Positions 25,319-37,870 of a stretch of DNA of 64,000 bases are shown piece after piece. Positions within the stretch are counted from its first letter, which is position 1; every line of letters starts with the position of its first letter. Under the pieces are notes generated by a model. It worked only from the letters and a program-made list of their open reading frames with translations, was not told the origin of the DNA and ran no database searches. Both the position numbers and the translations under genes were made by a program. Origin of the DNA: Rhea pennata (lineage: Eukaryota; Chordata; Aves; Rheiformes; Rheidae); the NCBI RefSeq assembly GCF_028389875.1, contig NC_084670.1:14169383-14233382 (forward strand). Reading direction: 5' to 3'.

Positions 25319-28300
25319 TCCCACTATTTGTGAAGGCTCTGTGCTTCAGAAGAGCATACAGTTGCAAGAGCTGACTGTCTGCCTCTTGGCTGCTCAAACA
25401 TCCTGAAAAGGACATTGCTCAAATCACTGATGGAAAAGAACCAGGCTTAAGGAAAGAAAAGAGAACTGTTTAGGCTGAGCATTAGGGATCTTTACCAGAC
25501 TGTAAGCATCACTTAACACCTTGAAAACAGCATAGTGACAGGCTATGTTTTCAAGGAGATGGAGCATTCTGCCTCTCAGGTCCTGGAGATGCTGTGTTTG
25601 GGCATCTACGACTGTTTCTGGGATGCAAGTTAGGTCTGGTATAGTAACTGTATAGATACACTCAAGCTATCTTTGTTTCTGTGTATTATATATTCCAGTT
25701 ATCATCATATCTCTGCTCCCTTTTAAATGTTTTCTACTTTTTTTCCTGTTGTTATGCAGTCTTTTCTAGCCGCACTAAGCCGAGGCCTGCAGAGCACCAG
25801 CATGTGCCTTTCGTGGCTTTGCACTAAGAGCAGCGATGCAACCTGCGCTGTATTTCACCACCTCTGCCGAGTGCAGTCCTGGCCATGCTAAAGTCGGGGG
25901 GGTTTCTGCCTTTGACTTCCAGGAGACCTGAATTTCAGCCCTTGCCTCTGTTGAGTGCTGGGAAGTCTCCAAGGATAGCAGTGAAGCTGCGGGACCTGGC
26001 TAGACGCGTCTGCAGGGCTAGCTTTGCTGGTAATCCCATCAGCTCTGCTCCTGTGATGAGACTGGTAATTGTACCTCCTGTGGATGTCCATGGTGGTTAC
26101 CTGTACGTGTCTCCAAAACTAGCCTTTGTTCATATACTGACTATACTAGAAGATGATACTGTTCTTATTTAGAATTAATTATTTAGGATTATTTAGGATT
26201 AATATCCAGCAGCAGAAAGTTAACTGTGTAGAAACAGATCAAAGTATTTTATCTCTTAGTCCTGTATTGGCCTTTTATGTTGTTGCGTAGTCATGATAAT
26301 AGATGACTTTTAAAAAATAAATATCTGAGTTTCTCTTGCTGCCTGAAATACGGACATAAAATGTCTTTTACACATGCAGATATCCCTCTGTACACAACAC
26401 TGAAACACAGAAAACATCTTGCCATTATCAGTTTGTATTAGAGAGAAGAGACGCAGTGTTTGCGAGCTTTTTTGGGGCTAGTGAGTCGAACAGTGACAGA
26501 GTGAAGCAGCAGTGAGGCCAACAGGGGCTTCTCCCCCTCTCCCTGCAGCCAGGACCACCCTCACGGTGGCATGAGGGTCCCCATCCTGGCCAGATTGCCA
26601 TTGGCGTCCCAGGCGCTGTGCAGGTATATTCTATTTTTCAGAGCTCTCCTGGCTTTGAAGCTTCCTATTTGCTTCAAGCCGCTCTGTAAGTTGTAAAGTG
26701 ATACCTTCCAATCTGTGTAAATTCCCCTATTTTCTCCCCAGTAGTCCAGTGGTTTGTATCTTCTTCACCAGCACCACGGGCTGACACCTGCTCCTAAAGA
26801 AGCAGTTCCCTTTCCTTTAACTTTTCCCCTCATGGCTGATGGTGGGTTTCGCTGTTTGTTTACTGTCTTTAGTTTGCTCTCACCGTGTATTTTTGTATGC
26901 TTCCTAGTCATTGACCTTGTAACTCTTCCCTTAAATACTGACAGCTTCCTCCCTCCCTACTAGTGCATCCACTTGCTCCTTTACCTCCCTCTTCTGTTTT
27001 GTTTGGCAATGGTTTTCTTTCCTTTGCCAGGCTTTTAGCTCCATGCATTTTTTTCATGTGTTCTGACAGGACATACCACAGGGGAATGGTATCCTAAAGC
27101 TGTTCTCACATAAATCTTCTTTTAGGAGGGCTGGATGATATATTAGGCCAAGAAACACACAGTTTTGTCTTCTACCAGGTAAGTAGTGATTATTCTAGGC
27201 CAACTGTTTTCCCATTTTCCACACCTACAGTTTTGATGCTTGCACAATATTTCTTTCTCAGCCCTTTATCAATGAACAGGAATTTTGGAGAGGTGTTATT
27301 AATCTTTAGAATTAAAATAGGCTCCAAGCCCAGAGAATTATTTCTCAGTTTTTTCCATTATCTTGTTTTATATCAACCTTTCTAATAGGTTTATAGCTCT
27401 GCTATGTCTGTTAAGCTGAGTCTTCTGCTGTGTAAAGGTGATAACTGTAATATTTGAATTGAAATATTTCCAGTGCCAGAAAAATCCCTACATCCATTAT
27501 TGACTCTGTTTCTTATATCAGATCTTTCCCTTGATGTTGGTAAGGGCAAAACTGGTGCTTACTGTAAAGGTTAATTATAAACCAGGTGCTGATGCCAGGA
27601 AACCTCAGCTCATACAAGTGTTCTGCTGTGTTTCAGGAAATGCTAAAAAGCAATACAGGCTGCAAACTGGTTGGGCAGGAATTGGAAACTTGCAGTTTTT
27701 GCTGGATAGCAAAGTATCTTCTCATTAGTAATCTCCATTGTGTTCTGTGGTGCAATGTGTCCCTGTGCGCTGGACTGTAATTTGACTTCTCAGCTTATCA
27801 GAACATACGGGCACATAGTGAGAACTCTGTTTTGATAAATAAATGTGACTGTATTCCCTTGACTGGGGCCAGAACATTGTAGGATTTTCAAGTGCTTAAA
27901 TGAGTTTTCTGCTTTATTATTGATTGTGATGAGAAGTAGGTTTATCTTGTTCTATTCAAGCATTTATGAAAATGAGCTCACTTTCAATTTTTCTAGTGCG
28001 TGTGATCTGGAGATTCTGTGTCTTTTTCTTGGTGCTGTAACAGTGGCAGAGGAATGGCTCAGATGATTCTGCTCAAGGACACTAAAAGTTAGGCTGAACT
28101 CCTGGCTAATCTTTCAGGCTGTCTTGGTGTGCAAATTTCAGATAACTGGTGAATAGTCAGTTTGGATTAACTCCACCTGGAAGAACCAAGTTAATCAATC
28201 AAATCATCAAGAGTCTGGCAACATTTGCTGAAGAAGCCAAGGAGAAATCCACACTGAAAGACAGTTAGGTTGAAGATGATGTCCCAGTAGTGTAAGACGC

Positions 28301-29629
28301 ATCCATTATTTTTAAGCAATAATTCAACTTCTTTAAGATTCAACCAGCCATGCTAGATCCAGTGGTAATGGTGACCTTTTCAGTAGGTAGGTGATGAGAA
28401 CTGCAATTTAATAACTATTGAAATAGTCAGTGAAGTGGAATCAGGAATTCTTTGATGCCCTAACATTTGACTGTTGATCATTACTACTATTGAAGGGAAA
28501 AAGCTTTAAGCAAACAAAAGAGTTAAATCAGGTAGAGATAGAAACTGCACCAAGTAACTACACTGTAACAAAGAAATACTCAGAGTGAAGGGATTTGGTA
28601 AATGTGAAGCACAGTATTGATTCAAAGGCTCTCTCAATGGATATGAGTGAAGTCAGATCACAAGGAGGTGATCTGGAGATTTAAACACAGAAATGAGCCA
28701 GCATGTGTCAGTTGAGCCATGAAAAGTGTTTGCACTCTGTGAGTCTGCAGTGAAAGCAAATTATTGGACATGGCTTACTCTTCTTTCCCTGAAGAAATCA
28801 CAAAACCAGTCAAACGTTTCAGAACAAGACCCAGAGTTCCTCTAGTTGAAGGGTCAGAAGCAGCATTTAGGAACATTTCTGTGTACTGATGAATGCTGGC
28901 CCCAGTTTTGAAGATGCACAAAGGCAATGTGTTACCTTTGTCCAAGATATGCCACAAGGAGCAGTAACCATCACTTTCACACTCGTGGGGTAAATTTGTG
29001 CTTTGACTACACTTGGTTAAATCCATGGGACTGCACACAGCACAGCCATTTTTGCATTTAGCCTTACATGAAGTGGACCAAAATCCGCCCCAAACTCAGG
29101 CTAATCAAACATTTACCACACAGTGGTATACCAATACCAGTTATTCAAATGGCAGCCATTCAGTTTTGACAAAAATGATGTCAAGCTGTTTTCTTGCACA
29201 TTCTGATTTCAAAAGCCATGGTCTGCTGAGCTACGAACCCCAGTGATGGTTAAGTTTTTTAATCGATACAGAACAGCCAAAGATCATGCACTTTATGGCA
29301 TGTAATTAAAATTCAGTGAAAGAGGATGAGATTTAGACTATTGCTGCTCGAACCTGTTCGAATTTTTGTTTTCCAAATTCAATAACGGCTCTCTGCCATG
29401 GGCCTGATTCACAACACGCAGATATTGATTCAAGTGTTTAGGTCCTTTGCAGCCTATGGATTAGCTCTTACGTGAAGTACAAGAAAACTTTGCATGAGTG
29501 AAGTAAGGAGCATGAAATATAAATCCGTCAGCTACAACAGTGGCTGGTGGTAGCAGAATTAAGACTTCGTTAGAATTTTAATTCCTTCCTTCCTGGGTGA
29601 ATTGCTCATTCAAATTCAGGTCCACTGTA

Positions 29630-29641
29630 GGGGGGGGGGGG
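29630..29641 (+). repeat. G12 homopolymer
   Basis: Twelve consecutive G bases between CTGTA and AAACAG. It is prone to length error in sequencing, so the exact count is uncertain. Confidence 0.95.
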
Positions 29642-30780
29642 AAACAGAAATTCAATTCTGATGCAGATATGCTCCTGTCGACATTTTACAGATTTAGAAA
29701 TATATAGTAGCATGAATTCAAGCTTGAGTTAACTAAGCTTCAGCATAATTCCAAATAGCTTAAGCTGGTGTAGTTGTAATCTTTCGTGAGGAATTGCTGT
29801 GTACTGTTTACAAGTAATATGGTTTACAACATTTTGCTACTTTTTTTTAGATCAATTTTTTAAGTATGGGAGGATTTGTGGTACTGTGTTCTGCTTGGTA
29901 TAAGAGTTTTTTCCCTTTTTTTTTTTTTTTCTTTCTGATCTTCCAGTCTGAGCTCTCTTACTCAGAATAAATTGTTCCTTAGTGTTAAAATTGTCCATGG
30001 GCCTGGTAACTTGTCCTTCCTTTCCGTCTAATGAGGTCACCAGGATAATCTCAACAGTGGCATAGGCAGCGTTTAGCATTAAGTGAATTTATGATCTGCA
30101 GGAGCAAAGACAGTGTTTGTGAGTGAGATGGGTCTGGTTATAGCTAAATGCAACTGAGATATGCTATATACTGAGTTTCCACAGGCTCCTGTTTCCCTAT
30201 GGGCAGTCAAATCAAATAGCAAAGTGTGGTTCCTCGGCTTGTAACACTCCTGGTCTTCTACTCCTGCAGTCTCCTGCCCTGAGAAATGTTTCTAAGTATT
30301 CTTATGTTGCAAAGGAGGTAGAGGACTTGTCTTTTGCTGATCCTAAAAGAATGTATTTAATGAACACTCTCAGTAACGACTGAGCGTTGGGACTGGCTTT
30401 GGAACCAGCGGTAGCTATTCCTACCCCTCGTAATAGCAAACGAGTCCTGTCTGATGCTGGCGAGATGGAGGCTGGACGTAAGCCAAGGGAAGGGTCATCT
30501 GAACCGCACAGCTGAGATGCTGTCCTTGGGGAAACCTTGCTCCAGAATCTAGCCAGAAGATGATACGCTGCAATCCGTAGTTTATCAGGGCACTGCAATA
30601 CAACCACCTCGTTGTGGGTGTGTATGGGAGTGTGAAAAACTGTGAAAAAGTATTTGGTGTGCAAAAGAATTGTTTTCATTAGCCGGGAGAAAGTCCATCA
30701 GTTGGAATATGATTTTATAGCGGACAGCCAATTAAATTCTTCAACCTTGCACAGAAACATGCAAGCAATTGTTTCCTTCC

Positions 30781-30800
30781 AAAAAAAAAAAAAAAAAAAA
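30781..30800 (+). repeat. A20 homopolymer
   Basis: Twenty consecutive A bases after CCTTCC. No polyadenylation signal, gene remnant or target-site duplication is evident next to it, so I call it a simple repeat rather than a retrogene tail. Confidence 0.95.
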
Positions 30801-32793
30801 GTGGAATGGAACTTTTTAATGAGAAATTATGGGCAGGAAGATGAATTTTATGTAACCTCATAAGCTTTAAAAGAAATTTTTGTTCACTGATTTACTGCTT
30901 CTGCAGCTAAATGATCTAGTGTTATAAAACTGTTATTGATGTCTCGTTGCTGTTTTATGAAACCAGATTATTCCTGCAAACCTAGTTTTATTGTCTGTAT
31001 CTGCACCAGCAATTCAGTAGCATGGTTAACTTCCTTGTAAGTGTTTCAATGAATCAAGTTTGAAGTGCTGTTTCTTTCTTTATCTTGTGCACTTGGTACA
31101 GTTGTCCCTAGAAAGAATCTAATGAAAGGTACTGCGATCTTCCTCTATTTCAGTGAGGCCTAAATCCTGGAAGGATACATGAGTTAATTGTTCAGTTAAT
31201 AAAACCTAAATCAGTGGTGATGCTGTTCTGTGGTCACACTCTGTGTTCCAATATGCAACTCATTTTTGTCTCTGAATTAGAGAACCACTAATTTTAAGAA
31301 AATTGATTCTTTATCAGGCTTTCATCTTTTTAATATTTCTCCTAAATTTTCCTGCTGGCATGCTTAAAACACAGCAGTGGCTAACCTGAAAACATGAGTC
31401 AGCAGTGTCCTACTGCAATATTTAGGCAACAACAGAGTTGTGCTATGAGTGCATAAAACAACCCTGTCACCACTTTATAGTCCAAAAGCATCAGCTCGAA
31501 TGCAGCGTGCAGTTGTTTTGTCCGTGGTTTTTAGAAAATGCAGATTAATTGAAAAGAATCCAGAGGACAGAAACTAGCCAGGGTCTTGTCTTTCTACTCC
31601 TCTGTCATTGAAAAGTGTGGATGAGTCATGGGAGATTACAGTGAGCTGGAGTGCAAACACCAGAAATAAGTAAAAGGAGAATATATGGTTTTCAGGACCA
31701 CTGTGCGTAGGTTAACCTTAAAATGCAAAAGGAGTGGTTTCGTTAACACTGAGAAAATCTTTATCAGTGTAAGGATAACAAATGCTGGAACAGCTCAGCT
31801 TTGCAAATCTTCAGACTCTCCACTCCTGAAGGTTTGGAGAAAAAAAGCTGAATTTTCGTGAATACTTCACTTTGACAAATGAACTAGTGGAAATTGGAAT
31901 TCACAGAAGTATAAACAGAAGTATAAATAAGAAGGAAATCAATATACTAACCTATGAATTTTTAAGCAAAAAATATTTTAATGGATGTTTTCTCTGTTTG
32001 GAGTCTATTATTGATAGTATCTTTATCAGTCATCAGTACCACATACCACTAGATTTTGCTATTTCCTCAATATGATGAAGCAATAACGTGACCGTTTTGG
32101 GATCATTAATTTGTTCTTAAGTTAAACTTTTTTCTATTTGAATTCTTTAAGAAGAGGATTGCCTTATAGTGTGTTACTGTATTTTTCTATGTTGGCTGAG
32201 CTAGGAAAATTTTTCTCTGTCTCTTTTATCTTCCATTACAGTTTATATATATTCCCCCCAAAAGTAAAAGATATCTTATGGACATACTAACAGCTAGATA
32301 ATGATGTGTTCATACTACAGGTAACCCTAAATGTAGAGAAATTGCTGTATGGTGTTACAGCTAAATAGTGTCTCAGAGATTTATCTCCATTTACTGGACA
32401 GAGAATTTGAGCAAAACATTAAATGACACTTACTGTATATACCTGACAAATATCAGATAACACTGAATTTCATCAGAGGGTAGATATTGGCAAAGAAATG
32501 ACACTGTGGTCAGCACTCTTACAAAACTCTGAATCACTTTGACCTATTCTTTTTTAATATTGTATATTGTTAATGATATATATTACTTGGCCCGTGACAT
32601 TTACTGAGGTTTCTGGGGTTGCTGGGATATGCTATTTTCACATTCATATGAAAAAAAATATTTTCAAATTGAAACCTGGAAACATGGGGCTTGAAAACAA
32701 TAACCTTTCCTGCTTTCTGATTCTGAAGCTGTCATGGAACAGGCAGTGATTTAATGCAGCTTTAATTCTGGGTTTTCTGTTTATTTGTTTACC

Positions 32794-32817
32794 TTTTTTT
32801 TTTTTTTTTTTTTTTTT
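32794..32817 (+). repeat. T24 homopolymer
   Basis: Twenty-four consecutive T bases preceded by TTTGTTTACC. A minus-strand poly-A is conceivable, but no retroposed body is recognised beside it. Confidence 0.95.
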
Positions 32818-35800
32818 GGTACTCAGGTCTGGAATTTTTTAAAGTAATTGTTGAACCTTGATCCATATAAATTACCCTGTTATCAGTATGGGATGTACAG
32901 TCCCAGTTCCAGAGTAATCTGCGACTCAAATCAGTAATGCAGTAAACATGAAAAAAATGGTTTAATTCCTTCTGATTAGCCAATACATCGCAAAAATGTA
33001 GCTACCAAGGAAATATATTGTGCATGTGTGCTTAATAAAGAATGAATAACCTATTTTAAGTTGATATTCCCTTGGAAAAAATACCAATTCTGTAATCTGT
33101 CTAAAAGGATAGCTTTTATATTCCAAATCGAGATCTTTGTGTGCATGTGCACTACATTTTACATTTAAGATGTAGTCGTTACTGTTTAAGAATAAATCTT
33201 TGCAAAATTGGTAGTGTTTATTATTAGAAAGAGGGAAATATATATCCTTTTGTGGACTATGACTAAGTCTAATCTGTTTTATGATCAGTTCATGACCTGT
33301 TTGCTCATATAAAACTCAGTGTAGATGTTGTTGTAGTATACACTGTTGGTGGAGCTGAAAAACACGAGCTGAAAATCTGGCCTTTAATATGCCAATAATG
33401 GTATGATGGCAAAATAAAACATAACAAAAAAAAAAAATCCCTTCTATACCTTTAAAAAACATCTACTGAATAAACTTCATGCCATTGACTAGGCTGCTAA
33501 AACTGGCCATCCTGTTCAGGGTGTACCAGTGACCTTTTGAGAACACTTCACTAACCACCAGCTCTTACATTCTTCTGATATTTTCCATTGCTCAATTTAG
33601 TCCAGTTAGCACTAGATATCTCTCCTTGGGCTTTATCCTAAACAGTTCCTCTTTTTTGGTATTTATGCTCATGCAGAAGATAATCACATATTCCACTTAA
33701 TTTTTGTTTAGCCAGCCTATGCTAATTTACTTCTTTTAATATTTCCTCAGAATTTACATTTGCCATCTCAAGTTCTTAATCATTTCAATTTTACATAATT
33801 CATTCCAAACTCTTGGTCATCCTTATGGTAGCAAGGTGAAGCAATCTCCATTCCTCTAGCTGTAGTGTCATCAGCCAGCAAAGAGTAACAAACTTTCCTA
33901 GACAATTCCTCTGCCAGTCAGCCCTTATTAGACACCGGAGGACCTCAGAAGAGAGTGGATAATTAACTATGAAAGCTAATGATAAAAATAATAGGAAAGA
34001 CTGATCCTCTTGAAAAACAAATTAAGGGGCCAGGAGCCTTTCAAACTGGAAATGTGGAAATTCACTGGCAGTTTCTCTTTCTCAAGCACAACTCGAGTGC
34101 GGTAAGACCTGAAATGATAAGAAGTAGATGTTTTGCCTTCGTCCTAAAGGTTAAGTACTTCTCAGAAGTAATAAATCTGACAACATATTGGCCAATAACT
34201 TAATGGCCAAAATGAAAATAAAAGAATCAATGTCATTATTCTAGGTGAGATGAAATGCTCTGTCATAAAAGTGTCCTGGTATTTGATGAGAGTTAGTCAA
34301 ATTTCAACAGACATGGTACTTCTCCAATATCCTTACAGACACATCTATGTTCAATGCTTTCCTAATTCAGATCAGGCTACACGAAGGCTGCTTGCTTCTG
34401 CTGCAGTGATGCAGCTTCTACTCAGGAAACAGCCCTGTGCCTACTCCAGTTTCTCAACCTTGAAAATAGAAGTTTCATATATTATTTCTGGGTTTACCAT
34501 TAACTAGCTATGACCTCAGGCAATCAGAATGTTTAAATACTACTAATTGTTTTGTTACTAATTAATGTAAAGAATTAAAAAGTCCTAACATACACATAAT
34601 TTGTGCACATTTCACATTTTGGGAGGAGATTCAGCTTTTCTCTATGTGGCTGTATGCCAGATGTTTCCTCTGTATATGCCATTGTGAATCCAGTTCAGCC
34701 CATTTTAAGGTCAACTGCTGTTCCTCATACATGAAAATTCTTATCAGAATTACTCTAACCTGAGGGAGAAGCTGGTAAAATTCAATCCTAAGCAGTGACA
34801 AAGTAAGGATGATTTCTTTTCTCTTTTACAACCAGTAGCATTACTAATGGAGTTACAAGCTGCTGAAAAGAGCCAGAGCTTTTCAGTCTTTGAATAGCTG
34901 AAGTCAAACTTACTCTTTCTGTGCCTGCATTTGTTTATATATGTGATCTTCTGTGTCTAATACTTACACAGAAATGTGTGTGGCAGCCCTCTAGGAACCT
35001 TTACAACACTTCTGGACTTGCTTCTGTTTTGAATATGTGAAGCTAAGCTTTCTTTTCAAGCCCAAGTACCCAGCAAATGCAGTTGCAAAAACTTCTATAA
35101 TTCACACATGCAATGAGCTTTGTTCCTACTACTGTACTTAGTTCAGCAAGCAACGTCAAAGACAACCAGTGTTGCCGTGTATGAGATGTGAATTCCTCTT
35201 TACTCCCCTCCTGCTGTTGAGAGCTGTGTGCTTACAGGCCTGCCTATCACACCGAAAATTAAACCTCCTTTAATTAAGGGTGTAAATTTGTTTACTTGTC
35301 TTTCTTCAGCACAGACATTACTTGAAGTAAGCCAACACCACGAGGATGACTTATAATAAAGTTAGATCATTCTTAATGAAATACCTCCACAAAGAGACCT
35401 TCTCACATCACAAATGAGTATTTTTCATTAAGCTGAATCTCTCTCTCCTTCAGAAGTCTTTTTTTTTCCAGGAAATCCAACTGCTTTCGTTTCATTGGAA
35501 TCCTTGAGACTGAGTCCCAGCTTATGGTTTTGGTTTGTGGTGGATCCTAAAATTCAAAGATCACACCTTACTGTAAAATACTATAAGACACTGAATTCTA
35601 AGAAAAAAAGTTGTATAAATACAGAGCATTTTTCAAAATTGAATTTGGCTGCATAGATTGTTGCCCCACTCTAATGTCATTTTGTTTTGTTTTGTATATA
35701 CAAAATAAAGTCCCCTTCTGCTCACTTTTAAGTTTTAAAATATAGGGATAAATTTTTATTATTTATATGCAGTAATCACACATTTTTGCATCTCTGTTGA

Positions 35801-36994
35801 TGCTAGTTGTAGTAGCATGGTTCAAGGAGAGAGTTATATCTCTGAAATGAAAATGTTTGCTATTTTAGGATTGCATTTTGTGGTATTCAGATGGCATTTG
35901 TATTGCTTATAACCCCAAACCGTCTGAAGCTAATGGAAATATTCCTATTGCTTTTGAGCAGACTTTAGATTTGTATTTTATAATATACATATAAAATAAC
36001 ATTGAATCATTTTACTCAAAAATATGAAAATGACAAGATGAGAATCAGGACAAATAAAAAGAAAAAAAAATCAAAGTGAACCTGCCAATTTGCTAGTATA
36101 TATTCTTTTTTGGGGGAAATATCATTGATAGCTAGGATCACTTTGGAAATATTTTGTTATTGATTTCCAAATGCATGCTTTACTGTTACAACAGAGCAAA
36201 GGGTTATGAAGATGTCAATATATAGCTAATGTTAAATAATAGCATCCTTACTCTTTTGAGTTTGTTTTCTAATTGAAAGGATTATGTTAACATCTCTGAT
36301 AAAAATCCATAAAAATGCTATCACATAATCCAATCAAAACTGTCAAAATGAGAAATTAAACCAGTTAAGTAGTTATATTTTGGGGGGTTTTAACATCTTC
36401 CTAATTTCTTAAGCAAAGTAAAATTGTAGAAGTTTCTTTGACTAAAGCTGGCTTGCAGAGGCTGTAGAGTTCTGCCAAGCATGTATGTGCTCCTTTGTCA
36501 GAAAGGTCAACGCATTGCTTGTAAAACAGATGTGTGATAGTTACTCTGACAGATCCTTTTTTATTCTACCTTTAAAATATAAATAACTGCTCTCCAACTC
36601 CAAGTATTTGTTATATTCAAATGTTGGAAGAAGGAGGATAAAATAGTTTAGGTAATGGTGTAAAAATTTAAAGGTTACAATGCTGATTTATTCCAAGTTA
36701 ATTTCTTCCATCATTTTTACTGGCTTTTCTAGAAATTTTCCTCTTACGATCACTATTTTATTTTCTCTCTGGAAAGTAACTTTACAATTGGATAACCACT
36801 TTCAGAAATGCTTGTTTCAGTTTGATTTATTTTAACCCATTACATTGCCTCAAAATAGTTAAAAAAAGAGAAAATCTTATTTAATTGACAGTGTTAGATT
36901 CACAGCTGCTTACTTTCCATTATGTTTCGGAAATGAAAACCCATTAATTCATGGATTAACAACTAGAAGAATTCTTTAACTCTCTTCTACATTA

Positions 36995-37021
36995 AATACA
37001 TCATTTAATACATGATGTATT
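36995..37021. repeat. Inverted repeat, 10-bp arms
   Basis: AATACATCAT (36995-37004) and ATGATGTATT (37012-37021) are perfect reverse complements across a seven-base spacer. The surroundings are very AT-rich, so chance is plausible. Confidence 0.7.
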
Positions 37022-37815
37022 AAATATGTTTGATGTTTGACATCTCTCTTTTTAATGTGGAAAAAATGGCAACATACTGCAAGGTAAAAACCTTTCAATA
37101 GGAAGAATATAAAATCGAAAGAAGAGAAATAGAAACAGTAGTTCCAGGATCACAGATAGCACGTGTAAAAGTTCAAAAATCTTCACAGACTAGGAAATAT
37201 TTGATTGTGAAGCTATTAAGTGATGTAGATTACCCACAGGCATCCATCAGTCTGTTCCCTTTCATATTTGCAAGAGTTCTACATTAAAAGGATACTTTTG
37301 TTTTTGTTTTCAAATGCAGCTGTGTTCTGTTTCCTGATAATTTTGATAATCAGGAGCAACTAGTAGTAATCTGACTGTGATTTTGTAACAGAACTGGAAT
37401 CTGGAAAAACACGCACATTTTGCAAACAACGGCATTAATTAGGTTATCAGGCAGGTTATTAAACAAGAAAGGAAGAATTTCACTCAGTCACAGCCTTGAG
37501 AATCCTACCAGTATTTGCTCACAAGAAACAAGAGATAACATTTTTCATTTCTTTGATGAGTTGTCAGTTTCAAATGTCTTTTAATTTTTGTATGAATTGG
37601 AATAGATGCATCTGAAACTGAAACCATCACGCTCCAGCCTAATTGCCTGAGAGAAATGCCTGCCAGGGCCCAGCACGGTGTAGCAGAAGATGACACTCGA
37701 CAGCGAGTAAAGAGCGATCGGAAGATGACATTCAACAGTGAGCCGAGGGTGAGGATTGCTTTTCTGTCTGTGCAGAGAAAATCACGTTAGCTCCTTCTAT
37801 CTGTTTGTTTATGTA

Positions 37816-37870
37816 GACTGTAAATTCCCTGGGGGCAGGGCTGTCCATACCATCCCGACTATGCACTGGC
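37816..37870 (+). repeat. Possible CR1/L3-type LINE 3'-tail fragment
   Basis: GACTGTAAATTCCCTGGGGG followed by CAGGGCTGTCC resembles the conserved motif that opens the 3' tail of an old CR1/L3-type sauropsid repeat (a 'TGTAAGCTC...GGGGCAGGGAC' pattern). Only this short block is clear and downstream similarity fades, so the assignment is tentative. Confidence 0.45.

Larger units (their letters stand above)
24791..30780. other. Intergenic, no supported gene
   Basis: No gene is supported. The block contains an (AAAAC)n run (25291-25318), a doubled ATTTAGGATT (about 26178-26200), a G12 run (29630-29641) and a T tract at about 29917-29931. GGGCCTGATTCAC at 29400 resembles the start of an old sauropsid interspersed repeat but is too short to assign. 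Confidence 0.65.
30801..37815. other. Intergenic, no supported gene
   Basis: AT-rich, with no recognised coding or RNA gene. It holds a doubled AGAAGTATAAAC unit (about 31904-31928), a T24 tract (32794-32817), an A run at about 33425-33437 and an inverted repeat at 36995-37021. Few repeats are visible over 35,000-37,400, which could mean unique or conserved non-coding DNA, but this cannot be judged without alignment. Confidence 0.65.
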